Shown one piece after another: positions 33,426-43,598 of a stretch of DNA of 43,612 bases. The stretch is taken from contig LT984855.1 in the NCBI GenBank assembly GCA_900258555.1, forward strand, positions 953,993 to 997,604, in the 5' to 3' direction. A program made the position numbers and the translations under genes. Within the stretch, counting starts at the first letter, position 1, and each line of letters opens with the position of its first letter. The notes under the pieces are model-generated. The model was not told the DNA's origin. It saw nothing but the letters and a program-made list of their open reading frames with translations, and searched no databases. The DNA is from an uncultured Desulfobacterium sp. (GTDB lineage Bacteria > Desulfobacterota > DSM-4660 > Desulfatiglandales > Desulfatiglandaceae).

Positions 33426-33455
33426 GCACTAAAATCAATTGCGTGAAGGTATCCC

Positions 33456-34316
33456 GTGGGCCGCATCCACATTCGTTCAGAAATTTTGTTGATTACCATT
33501 TCGGCAATTATCTTATCTGTATTGGCCGCCTGCATCAGACAGCAGGCCTCTTACATCCCTACATCCCAACATGAAGCAGAAGCTTTGCCGCCTGAAACTA
33601 GCTGTGAACAGCACTATCCTCCATCAACAGGGCCATTGGTGATCAATAAGCAACTCTTAAGTCTTCCTTCTCCTAAAAACACCGCCCATGAGGTCGCTCC
33701 CCTTGAAACACTGTGGCGCATCTCAAAGATGTATGATGTCCCTGTGCAGCAGATTTGTGCGGTCAACCAGATCAAACCGGAAGACACCTTGAGGATAGGT
33801 CGGAAACTCATCATACCCAATGCCAGTGCTTTGCGGCACGTAATTGCATTGTATCCCAGTTCCAAATGGGAATATATTGTCATCCATCATACCGCAACTG
33901 ATATCGGAAATGCCTGCTTAATCGATCGGGGTCACCAAGACCGTGGGTACTGGCGAGGACTGGGCTATCACTTTCTGATTGATAACGGCACCCTCGGAAA
34001 AGGAAATGGACAGATTGAAGTGGCCCCCAGGTGGATCAAACAGCAAAATGGGGCACATTGCATGGCTGACCGTATGAATGAAAAGGCGATCGGCATCGCC
34101 CTTGTGGGCAATTTTAATGTCAGTCTGCCGACCGAAGAGCAAATGAAATCCCTGACATATCTTGTCGATGCACTGCGCGGTTATTATCGGATTCAGGCGG
34201 AAAACATTATTGGTCATGGTGAGGTTAAGGGCACTGCCACGGATTGCCCTGGCCGCCTATTTCCCTGGTCATACCTAAGGCCTTCGGCTGAAGGCCTCGG
34301 GAATATTAACCGCTGA
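33456..34316 (+). CDS. LysM-containing N-acetylmuramoyl-L-alanine amidase lipoprotein
   Basis: The 286-residue precursor starts at a GTG with GAAGG upstream. A signal peptide ends in the lipobox LAAC. A LysM domain lies at about 78-122 (VAPLETLWRISKMYDV, IKPEDTLRIGRKLIIP), followed by an Amidase_2/PGRP domain from about 135. That domain has zinc ligands in YIVIHHTATD, in IIGHGEVKGTATDCPG (His and Cys) and the fold segment YHFLIDNG. It should cleave the peptide stem from peptidoglycan glycan strands in the periplasm, in cell-wall turnover. Catalytic residues appear complete. Confidence 0.87.
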   Translation: MGRIHIRSEILLITISAIILSVLAACIRQQASYIPTSQHEAEALPPETSCEQHYPPSTGPLVINKQLLSLPSPKNTAHEVAPLETLWRISKMYDVPVQQICAVNQIKPEDTLRIGRKLIIPNASALRHVIALYPSSKWEYIVIHHTATDIGNACLIDRGHQDRGYWRGLGYHFLIDNGTLGKGNGQIEVAPRWIKQQNGAHCMADRMNEKAIGIALVGNFNVSLPTEEQMKSLTYLVDALRGYYRIQAENIIGHGEVKGTATDCPGRLFPWSYLRPSAEGLGNINR

Positions 34317-34521
34317 GTCAGATTTGCCAAACAGATCCTTCGGCTTGGGGGACGAGAGAGAAATTTTGAGGAGGCAGTCCAAGATATCTAAACATCTGCA
34401 TCTTAAAGTTATTATCACGAACGAATTGTTGAAAATAAACGGGAAGCAGGTTATGCTCGGTACCGGCAAACGGCAGTTACCGGACAGACTACGACCGAGG
34501 TAAGCAAAAGATTTGAATAAC

Positions 34522-34938
34522 ATGATTGTCGAAAACATTTTTGTTGAGGTCTCCGTTATTTTTGGCCTTGTTACCTTGATAGGAATAGTGGGTCAAAAAT
34601 TGCGTCAACCCTTAATCATCATGTTTATTGCAACGGGTATTTTGGCCGGCCCCGCAGGACTGGGAATCATACAAAGCCATGATCAGATCGAGTTGCTTGC
34701 TGATATGGGGATTGCACTTCTACTTTTCATTGTCGGCCTCAAACTCGATTTACATCTGATCCGCGCCACCGGTCCAGTCGCTTTGGCTACAGGCCTGGGG
34801 CAGATCATCTTCACTTTGCTCATTGGGTTCGGAATCGCAATAGCTCTGAAAATGTCGTTCCTTAGCGCAGCTTATGTATCGGTTGCGCTAACGTTTTCAA
34901 GTACAATTATTTACATTAAAAGGCATTGGCAAAATTGA
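34522..34938 (+). pseudogene. Truncated cation/proton antiporter (CPA2 family)
   Basis: The 138-residue frame matches the first four or five membrane segments of a KefB-type antiporter: GIVGQKLRQPLIIMFIATGI, ELLADMGIALLLFIVGLKLD and AAYVSVALTFSSTII. Homology stops abruptly at 34910, where family members continue with VKLLSDK and seven or more helices. The next bases belong to a minus-strand transposase-like tail. The frame therefore ends in foreign sequence (YIKRHWQN). A transporter this short should not function. Confidence 0.7.
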
Positions 34939-35038
34939 ATTTTCTCCAACGATGCACGATAGTGGATGCATTGATTTCCTTACTGCCCAACAAAATTCTT
35001 TCCTTCAGTTCCTGTTTTGAATTGATGCGAATATGTTT
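34916..35038 (-). mobile_element. C-terminal remnant of a transposase, IS630-like
   Basis: The minus strand holds a 40-codon frame ending at 34916: HIRINSKQELKERILLGSKE, then INASTIVHRWRKF. This resembles the end of IS630-type transposases (RVxSKxELxxRI...EINxxPVVxRW). It abuts the truncated antiporter within six bases. No terminal repeats were seen. The assignment is from motif memory and moderate. Confidence 0.4.
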
Positions 35039-35051
35039 TAGGAGAATAACT

Positions 35052-35537
35052 ATGAAAAAAACCATTTTCCTTGCTTACTTGGCTCTTTTGTCAGCAGCTT
35101 GCTTTTTGTCTCCCCATCCTTTACAGGCCGAAGGCTTGGCTGACTTATCAAACGGCCAGGCTGTCTATGTCCCGGCGTATTCCCATATTTACAGTGGCGA
35201 CCGTGAAAGTCCTTTCTTACTGACTGTAACGGTCAGCATCAGAAATATTGATCTGAAAAATACGATCAAAGTCACGGCAGTTGATTATTACGATACAAAG
35301 GGTGATCTTCTGAAAAAATTTATGAATACACCGGTTACCTTAAGGCCCCTGGAATCAATGCGCTATGTTATACCAGAAAAAGATAAATCCGGGGGTTCCG
35401 GCGCCAATTTTATTGTTAAATGGAAATCCGACAAATTGGTTAATCCACCCATTGTTGAGACAGTAATGATCGGGACACAGTCTCAGCAGGGCATTTCCTT
35501 CACCTCTAGAGGTCAAGCTATTACTAAGCCAGAGTAA
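35052..35537 (+). CDS. DUF3124 exported protein
   Basis: The 161-residue precursor has a signal peptide (MKKTIFLAYLALLSAACFLS, cleavage probably after LQAEG). Its DUF3124 domain includes GQAVYVPAYSHIYSG, LLTVTVSIRNIDLKNTIKV and RPLESMRYVIPEKDKSGG, then SGANFIVKW. It should be a periplasmic beta-sandwich protein; the function is unknown. A TAGGAG ribosome binding site precedes the ATG, so this start is preferred over the longer frame from 34926, which runs through transposase debris. Confidence 0.85.
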   Translation: MKKTIFLAYLALLSAACFLSPHPLQAEGLADLSNGQAVYVPAYSHIYSGDRESPFLLTVTVSIRNIDLKNTIKVTAVDYYDTKGDLLKKFMNTPVTLRPLESMRYVIPEKDKSGGSGANFIVKWKSDKLVNPPIVETVMIGTQSQQGISFTSRGQAITKPE

Positions 35538-35630
35538 AAATCTGTGCCAAACCTCGGTATAGGATACAATGACAAAAAAGTACGGCGGATTATGCCGGGA
35601 ATTATAACTCATAGTATTGGCCGACATTGA

Positions 35631-36812
35631 ATGAAATCCATCAGCCCCAAAATGACCAGACTTTTCACAGAATTCATCCGAAGCGAGCAGGCTTCGGGGG
35701 TCATTCTCATGGCATGCACTGTCATCTCGATTGTCATTGCCAATTCCACCCTAGGAAAGGCCTTCCTGGATTTCTGGCAACTCAAGATGGGTTTCGATAT
35801 CGGTGGTCTTCAATTGAAATTCAGCCTGGGGTATTTGATTAACGATGGATTGATGGCTGTTTTCTTTTTATTGATCGGTTTGGAAATAGAAAGGGAATTG
35901 TATATCGGCGAGTTGTCTAAGTTGAAGCATGTGGCGTTACCAGTCTTTGCCGCCGCCGGCGGTATTGCAATGCCTGTGCTCATTCACTTTCTATTCAATC
36001 GTGGCACTGAATCGCAGGGGGGTGCCGCTATTCCCATGTCCACGGATATTGCCTTCGCTTTGGGCGTAGTGGCGCTTTTGGGCAATAAGGTTCCTGTAGC
36101 CATTAAAATTTTTCTCACCGCCTTGGCCATCATAGACGATTTAGCAGCAATCATAATTATTGCTTTCTTTTACGTGGGAAATTTTTCTTTATTATATCTT
36201 ATTCTCGCCCTGGGGATATTTGCCGGCTTGCTGGCGTTGAATCGCATGGGCTCGCGTCGGCTTCCCTTGTATCTGATCCCCGGTTTGGTAATGTGGTATT
36301 TCATGCTCAAATCAGGGGTTCATCCCGATCTGACCGGCGTTCTGCTGGCCTTTGCAATTCCTTTCGGGCAGGGAGAAAGAGAATCGCCGTCGTACAGGCT
36401 GCAACATTTTCTGAATATGCCGGTCGCATTTATAATTATGCCGCTCTTTGCACTGGCAAATACTGCTATCATACTGAAGGGCAACTGGATTGAAGGCCTT
36501 GCAACATTAAACAGCATAGGCATTATAGCTGGCTTGTTCATAGGCAAACCCCTGGGAGTTGTCCTGTTCTCCCTCGCCGCGATCAAATTTCGTCTGGCCA
36601 AGTTTCATAAGGGGGTGTTCTGGCGTCACATCATAGGGGTCGGTTTCCTGAGCGGGATAGGGTTTACCATGTCAATCTTCATCACCCTATTGGCTTTTGA
36701 CAATCCTGAAGTTGTACAGAATTCCAAAATTGCCGTTATGCTTAGTTCGCTGCTGGCAGGAACGACGGGATACCTGATTTTAAATAAGCAGCGATCTGAT
36801 ACGGCTATTTAA
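35631..36812 (+). CDS. nhaA: Na+/H+ antiporter NhaA
   Basis: The 393-residue protein has the length and about 12 membrane segments of NhaA. Visible family motifs are SEQASGVILMACTVISIVIA, the helix LINDGLMAVFFLLIGLEIER, the sequence PMSTDIAFALGVVALLG and the Asp pair IIDDLAAIIIIA, which binds Na+ and protons. GIGFTMSIFITLLAF lies near the C-terminus. NhaA exports Na+ in exchange for protons and protects against salt and alkaline stress. It is the only antiporter in this window that appears intact. Confidence 0.96.
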   Translation: MKSISPKMTRLFTEFIRSEQASGVILMACTVISIVIANSTLGKAFLDFWQLKMGFDIGGLQLKFSLGYLINDGLMAVFFLLIGLEIERELYIGELSKLKHVALPVFAAAGGIAMPVLIHFLFNRGTESQGGAAIPMSTDIAFALGVVALLGNKVPVAIKIFLTALAIIDDLAAIIIIAFFYVGNFSLLYLILALGIFAGLLALNRMGSRRLPLYLIPGLVMWYFMLKSGVHPDLTGVLLAFAIPFGQGERESPSYRLQHFLNMPVAFIIMPLFALANTAIILKGNWIEGLATLNSIGIIAGLFIGKPLGVVLFSLAAIKFRLAKFHKGVFWRHIIGVGFLSGIGFTMSIFITLLAFDNPEVVQNSKIAVMLSSLLAGTTGYLILNKQRSDTAI

Positions 36813-36994
36813 TCACCTTGATTTTGATTGTTGCGGATTCAATTTCAGCCGATTGTTAGCCCAACCTCGCCAGTTTTGAAAAGCAAACGGGAAAATTTAG
36901 TGATTTTTATAGGGTAGGAAACTATAGGTTTTTGAAAACAGGAGGGTGAAGATTCTAAGTATTTGAAAAACCGATGTAGTGAAGACCAACTCTA

Positions 36995-37022
36995 TTGACA
37001 CATTTTGTCGGCCACTTATAAG
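36995..37022 (+). promoter_or_regulatory. sigma70 promoter of katG
   Basis: TTGACA and TATAAG (five of six matches) with a 16-base spacer lie about 80 bases upstream of katG. Within the 291-bp gap from nhaA nothing else is evident; no OxyR or PerR site was recognised. Confidence 0.6.
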
Positions 37023-37076
37023 TTAAACAGAAAGATAGGCACCAAAGCGCTATATTCATAGCAGCACGGTGCATAA

Positions 37077-39299
<2,223 letters not shown>

Positions 39300-39755
39300 T
39301 CGTAGCATAAACGTTTTCGAGGGCCTTTTAAGCGGATTTTGAACTGAGGATCATATGCTCTGGAAGTGATAACTACCAGGAATTGAAGTATATATTGAGC
39401 GCTCAACAGAGGGCATTAGCAATATATGAAGGCGGCGTTTCATTCCAATCAGAAACGCCGCCACTTCTTTAGGCTCCGCCGCTGAAAAAGAAAATTTCAC
39501 CCTATCCTGGAAATATTTTTTTTAGGCTATTCTAACGAGTCCTTTAGCAAACTCTCACTGCCGATAAAAAATTTTTAAATAAACAGGTTCATAGACCGAA
39601 ATTACCGCAAAGATGGATAAATAGTTTCCATTAAATAGTATTTTTTTATCCATTTATAGTGGTAAAATTTTACATATAAGCAAATTAAAATTTTTTATAA
39701 AAGCCAACTGATTGAAATATGTTTATTTTTTAAAATAAGCCAACAAAAATACATA
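39300..39755 (+). other. Gene-free AT-rich DNA after katG
   Basis: Apart from the katG terminator at 39431 this stretch holds long A/T runs and no gene. Confidence 0.4.
39431..39470 (+). terminator. Terminator downstream of katG
   Basis: GGCGGCGTTTC and its exact complement (11-bp stem, 10-base loop) are followed by ACTTCTTT. The stem is very strong while the T-run is imperfect. Confidence 0.75.
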
Positions 39756-39771
39756 TGGCATATTTTTTGCA
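39756..39771 (+). promoter_or_regulatory. sigma54 (RpoN) promoter
   Basis: TGGCATA-TTTT-TTGCA matches the -24/-12 consensus TGGCAYR-N4-TTGCW at every position. The predicted transcription start is about 12 bases downstream, roughly 250 bases ahead of the PilZ gene. Its transcript would be either a long leader or a small RNA. An enhancer-binding protein site was not recognised. Confidence 0.65.
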
Positions 39772-39977
39772 CATTTAAAATCATTGAATTTTTTACATTC
39801 CGTTGATTTTTGGTCTATAAAGTGCCGATTTATGCGTATGAGCTGGCATCATCGCAGACCGACAATCTCCAATTCCTTCACGATGATCAAGATCAACAAG
39901 ACATCTTTATAATCCCATGGATTATTAAGATCGACCCTGCGAAAGTAATAAGGTAGTAAATTATAAAATATTAACTC

Positions 39978-40014
39978 AGAAGGGACAATAATGTCCTCTT
40001 CTTGGTGTTTTTTT
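39978..40014 (+). terminator. Hairpin with T-run upstream of the PilZ gene
   Basis: AGAAGGGAC and GTCC-T-CTTCT pair around a 6-base loop with one bulge; TGGTG and seven Ts follow. It could end a small RNA of about 230 bases from the sigma54 promoter or act as an attenuator for the PilZ gene 18 bases downstream. Confidence 0.4.
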
Positions 40015-40031
40015 AACGCCTAAGCTGCTTC

Positions 40032-40382
40032 ATGCCAAACATGGAATTATCCGGATTAGATAGACGAAAGATGGAAAGATTTTCCCTGCAGCTCTCAGCT
40101 AGAGTTTGTGCAGCGAGCGACATACAGAAAAATCCGTATTTAAAATTATGCACAAGTAATATATCTGCGTGCGGCGCATATTTTGAGACAAAAAAACAAT
40201 TTTCTGTAGGAACCAAGGTTAAAATTGAAATCATACTGCCCGCAGACAGACTTACTAATTTTGGTGGCAGAAAATCACGGATACATCTTTCTGGATCTGT
40301 TGCAAGAATTGATGATAACGGTATGGCTCTCAATTTCGATAGAAGCTACAATATCATACCATATCGTCTAAATATACACTGA
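40032..40382 (+). CDS. PilZ domain protein (c-di-GMP receptor)
   Basis: The 116-residue protein is a single PilZ domain. The c-di-GMP-binding loop RRKMERF (RxxxR type) is followed by the second motif in SNISACGAYFET (N-x-S-x-x-G variant of D/NxSxxG). The end of the domain is GSVARIDDNGMALNFD. Both key motifs are present, so binding is likely. It probably acts as a small adaptor in surface behaviour or secretion. No clear ribosome binding site is seen at either ATG (40032 or 40041). Confidence 0.8.
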   Translation: MPNMELSGLDRRKMERFSLQLSARVCAASDIQKNPYLKLCTSNISACGAYFETKKQFSVGTKVKIEIILPADRLTNFGGRKSRIHLSGSVARIDDNGMALNFDRSYNIIPYRLNIH

Positions 40383-40573
40383 AGTGATGACACGTTAATC
40401 AAGCTTTAATAACACGGTTAAACATATGGCCACAAAGGACTTCATTAGAGTATCTAATTTAATATTAACAAAATACGCAGCCGATTTTGTAATCATATTA
40501 ATTTCAATATGCTTTCTATTTATATTGACACTACCAACTCTTAAATGAGTTACACCTAAAAGGGGAATACACG

Positions 40574-41260
40574 ATGGAACCGACATTGGAATCAAGCGCT
40601 AAAAATATATTACCGGAAGTCAATATCCATATTGTAGGAAGAAATATGCTTCAGAACCAACTTCTTCTTTCATTTCTTAAAAATGAAATAGGTGCAGACG
40701 GGACCTATGTCCCAACGGTCAGGGAAGCAAGTCTTACAGGTGGGGCAGAAAATATGCCTACAAATTTTCTTGTTATTGACACCAAGGACGTTGAGATCGA
40801 TAAGCTTTGGTATGAAATTGCCCTTTGGAAAAAAGAAGTTTCAGGAAATTGCTATTTAGCCCTGTTTAATGTTGAACCAAAATTGAAAATAGAAAAAAAA
40901 GCAATGTCAATGGGGATTTGCGGCATTTTTTATAACAACACCAGCCTCCACACAATAGCTAAAGGTGTTTCAGCAGTTTTAAAAGGAGAATTATGGTATT
41001 CGAGAGAATCCTTGAAAAGATGCTTACTGGAGATAAGACCCCTTTTAAACTATAATGAACCACATCTTAACACATATCTGACCCTTCGTGAGGTTGAAAT
41101 ACTTACCCTCATAGCCTCAGGGTATGGCAACAAGGCAATAGCCGATCATCTTAATATCAGCGAGCATACTGTAAAAACACATATTTACAATATCTACAAA
41201 AAATTAAGGGTATCTAATAGGCTTCAAGCGTCGCTGTGGGCAGCAAAAAATTTATCATAG
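40574..41260 (+). CDS. LuxR-family regulator, VpsT/CsgD-like
   Basis: The 228-residue protein has an N-terminal receiver-like domain without the usual acidic pair (VNIHIVGRNMLQNQ). Its C-terminal LuxR-type helix-turn-helix reads TLREVEILTLIASGYGNKAI, then ADHLNISEHTVKTHIYNIYK. At residues 141-144, just before the linker, is WYSR. This is close to the W[FLM][TS]R motif by which VpsT binds c-di-GMP. Taken with the neighbouring PilZ gene this suggests a c-di-GMP-responsive regulator, which is inference. An AAAAGGGGA ribosome binding site precedes the ATG. Confidence 0.8.
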   Translation: MEPTLESSAKNILPEVNIHIVGRNMLQNQLLLSFLKNEIGADGTYVPTVREASLTGGAENMPTNFLVIDTKDVEIDKLWYEIALWKKEVSGNCYLALFNVEPKLKIEKKAMSMGICGIFYNNTSLHTIAKGVSAVLKGELWYSRESLKRCLLEIRPLLNYNEPHLNTYLTLREVEILTLIASGYGNKAIADHLNISEHTVKTHIYNIYKKLRVSNRLQASLWAAKNLS

Positions 41261-41921
41261 GAGCAGCAAAATAAAAACTAGATATAATATAAAAGCTAAT
41301 CAGAGATGTGAAGGTTCATAGCACTGCCTCATATTCATTTCTATTCTGTTCCATCGGCAATTTTACATTTTGCTCTTCACACTTCCGCCTCTCTATATTT
41401 AATCCTGCATATTAATTTTCTATTTCTTTGGTTAACTTGATTCCGGCATTACACTCATCATATTTGTAGAACCTTCTTCATATGAGTTGTTTTCAATGAT
41501 TTAGGTTAGTCGTTTGACTGTTATGATTTTAACTGACTTTTACAGGTGCAGAATTGATAACCTAATAATATATAAGAGTCAATTAACAGAACACTACTAC
41601 TAATGTATTAGACATTTCGTTTTCCATACTATCAATATTAAGACTTGATTTGTACATGTATAAGTGACTAATAATAATTATATTGTATTAATTCAGTACG
41701 AATATGTGAGACATTTATGCTGCTTAGATATCGCCTCACAGGTTGCCCTACTATTCACAATATTTATAAGCCGAGTCTTAAGCCTGACAATGCTTCTTTA
41801 TAAAGTCTTAAAGTGATGTTATTATCACATGCTATCTGATTGATATTATAATGGCTTTTTATCAACCATAGAAGACAGTTCGCGACAAGTGTTTCTAACT
41901 TCACATAGAACATAAGTTACG

Positions 41922-42095
41922 ATGAGTGATTCCATGTATCACAATATCGTTAAAAGAATGGAAATGCAGAAGCAAAGATTTCTAAAAGCATCTGATTGGG
42001 CCGCAATATTCATTGAACATTATAATAAGTATCAAGCAAATATTATTTTTGTGTATAACTCTAATCTTTTTCTAATACCATTATGTCATCAGTAA
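41922..42095 (+). CDS. Possible small protein of 57 residues
   Basis: An ATG-initiated frame encodes MSDSMYHNIVKRMEMQKQRF, then a middle part with SDWAAIFIEHYNKY, ending in a hydrophobic stretch (NIIFVYNSNLFLIPL). There is no good ribosome binding site and no recognised family. In such AT-rich DNA a chance frame of this length is possible, so the call is weak. Confidence 0.2.
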   Translation: MSDSMYHNIVKRMEMQKQRFLKASDWAAIFIEHYNKYQANIIFVYNSNLFLIPLCHQ

Positions 42096-42369
42096 ATAAT
42101 GCAAAAATACGATGCATTACCGATTGATCATTGAGCAGTAAGGTCTTAAATATTAAAATCATATTCTTATCGCTTTTATCATAACAGGCTCAATTTGAAT
42201 TGCAGTGTTCAGTATTAAGATTCAACCAAACACTTGCTTCTAGATCGCTACCATTATTCTTGTTCACATCGCGATTCAAATTGATTGCAGATTTTAAATG
42301 CGGCTGATCATTCCGCTAGTTTCACAAATTTTGAGTCAGAGGGCTAAGCAACATATTATTAACCTTAAT

Positions 42370-42402
42370 GCGGTTGAAAAACTCAACCGCTCTTCCGCAA
42401 AG
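42370..42402 (+). promoter_or_regulatory. Structured leader: hairpin followed by CCGCAAAG
   Basis: GCGGTTGA-AAAAC-TCAACCGC is a perfect 8-bp hairpin, and CCGCAAAG follows four bases later. The order hairpin then CGCAAAG recalls the first half of GEMM (c-di-GMP-I) riboswitches. The required second helix and flanking conserved bases were not found, so the identity is open. It lies about 95 bases before the start of the secreted-protein gene. Confidence 0.25.
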
Positions 42403-42495
42403 AAAGGGGGTGATTAAACGTTTCGGATTTTAAGTTATTTCAACTCAACGTGGATGGCCTTTATTAATAAATCTAAGCAACAAGGAGACTATTTT

Positions 42496-43320
42496 ATGAA
42501 AACATTGAATAAGTTATTAGTTGCAGCAATTTTTGTTCTTTTGTCCGCACCGGCCTGGGCCGGCAACATCCCTGAATTTGATGCTGTAGGGTGTGATAAC
42601 CAGAATTTTTTTGCTATCACAAATGCCGCCCAGCATGTGCCTGTAATTATAAATAATATAGGTCCCCGTGGTCCGATTAACAATTACAGTGCATTCAATA
42701 ATGAATATTTTCACCAAACTGCCGGGCAATTGTTTCCAGACCCATGCTTTCCTCAAATAAGTAGTGCGCTGACTGATGTCTATAATGAAGCTGTTTACGA
42801 ATGGAGAATTGTTTTACAGATGAAGCCTGAAAGTGACATCAATCTGAACATCTATGACTGTATATTAAAGCACAATGAATACAATATCTTTACTGCAGCT
42901 GAACAGTCTGGGCGCTATCGGGCTCCTTGGGGACAGCTCTTTTTCCTGCCTTCAGCCAATCCAAGTGTAACCGTAACAGCATCGCCTGGTCCGTATGCAA
43001 CTCCTGGTTTTATGACTCCTGTAATTCTGGACGCCAGAACAATGCCGGGACTTAACATAGTCGCTCTCAATGATATCCTTTATACCTCAAAGGCCCATTG
43101 GGAGGAAGGCATTGTAATGGTTCTTCCTGAAACAGGTACACTGAACAGTTCAGGCCAGACTGTTTATAATCTGAAGCAAGGTGATGTAATTACAACTACA
43201 GTAACAATTCCTGCTAATAATACGGCTGATATCAGATACGGTCAGGATAATGTTATACTGAAGTACATCGGTATAATTGGAACCTGGTACTATGGAAATG
43301 CGTGCCAAACGCCTGGCTAA
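42496..43320 (+). CDS. Secreted protein of unknown family
   Basis: The 274-residue precursor has a clear signal peptide (MKTLNKLLVAAIFVLLSAPA, cleavage after AWA). The mature part has four Cys residues (in VGCDNQ, DPCFPQ, YDCILK and NACQTP) that could form two disulfides. It is rich in Asn, Thr and Pro and predicted to be beta-rich. AAGGAG precedes the ATG at 42496; the longer frame from 42454 adds 14 residues before the signal and is less likely. I do not recognise the family. An exported substrate of the type II system is possible, but only by context. Confidence 0.75.
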   Translation: MKTLNKLLVAAIFVLLSAPAWAGNIPEFDAVGCDNQNFFAITNAAQHVPVIINNIGPRGPINNYSAFNNEYFHQTAGQLFPDPCFPQISSALTDVYNEAVYEWRIVLQMKPESDINLNIYDCILKHNEYNIFTAAEQSGRYRAPWGQLFFLPSANPSVTVTASPGPYATPGFMTPVILDARTMPGLNIVALNDILYTSKAHWEEGIVMVLPETGTLNSSGQTVYNLKQGDVITTTVTIPANNTADIRYGQDNVILKYIGIIGTWYYGNACQTPG

Positions 43321-43333
43321 CCTTTTGTTACCT

Positions 43334-43352
43334 GGGGGGCTATAGGCCCCCC
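43334..43352 (+). terminator. GC-rich hairpin, probable terminator or attenuator
   Basis: GGGGGGC-TATAG-GCCCCCC, 7-bp stem, followed by TAAAATCTTCTT. The T-run is weak, so partial read-through into the next small gene is likely. Confidence 0.55.
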
Positions 43353-43391
43353 TAAAATCTTCTTAGAAGTATAAAAGGGAGGAGGCACTTC

Positions 43392-43598
43392 ATGTCTCAT
43401 AAAATCAGGATTGCGTCAGTATTAATTGTAATTTTATTAATTATTGTGACTGCCATCTTTTTAATAAAGAAACAAAAAGTGTCTTCCAATAAGGATAACA
43501 GCGGTACTGTAAATGACGCCGCATCGCACATTTGTGTGGGTGCCCCCAATATGTTGTGGTCGGATTATTGTTTTTCTGACCGGAATGAGTTAGCGTAG
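43392..43598 (+). CDS. Small single-pass membrane protein
   Basis: The 68-residue frame starts at an ATG preceded by GGGAGGAGG, a very strong ribosome binding site. It has one membrane helix (IRIASVLIVILLIIVTAIFL) followed by a short Lys/Ser-rich linker and the segment HICVGAPNMLWSDYCFSD. The sequence after the linker resembles the start of a periplasmic binding domain (ICVGAPN...), so the stop at 43596 might result from a frameshift in a longer gene running past the window. That is speculation. Confidence 0.5.
   Translation: MSHKIRIASVLIVILLIIVTAIFLIKKQKVSSNKDNSGTVNDAASHICVGAPNMLWSDYCFSDRNELA

Larger units (their letters stand above)
41261..42453 (+). other. Long AT-rich region with almost no coding signal
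   Basis: Nearly 1.2 kb without a recognisable gene, except one short frame at 41922. The DNA is very AT-rich, without clear tandem repeats or a CRISPR array. Its last 90 bases hold a structured leader for the secreted-protein gene. It may contain promoters or binding sites of the upstream regulator, but none is identifiable by eye. Confidence 0.4.
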
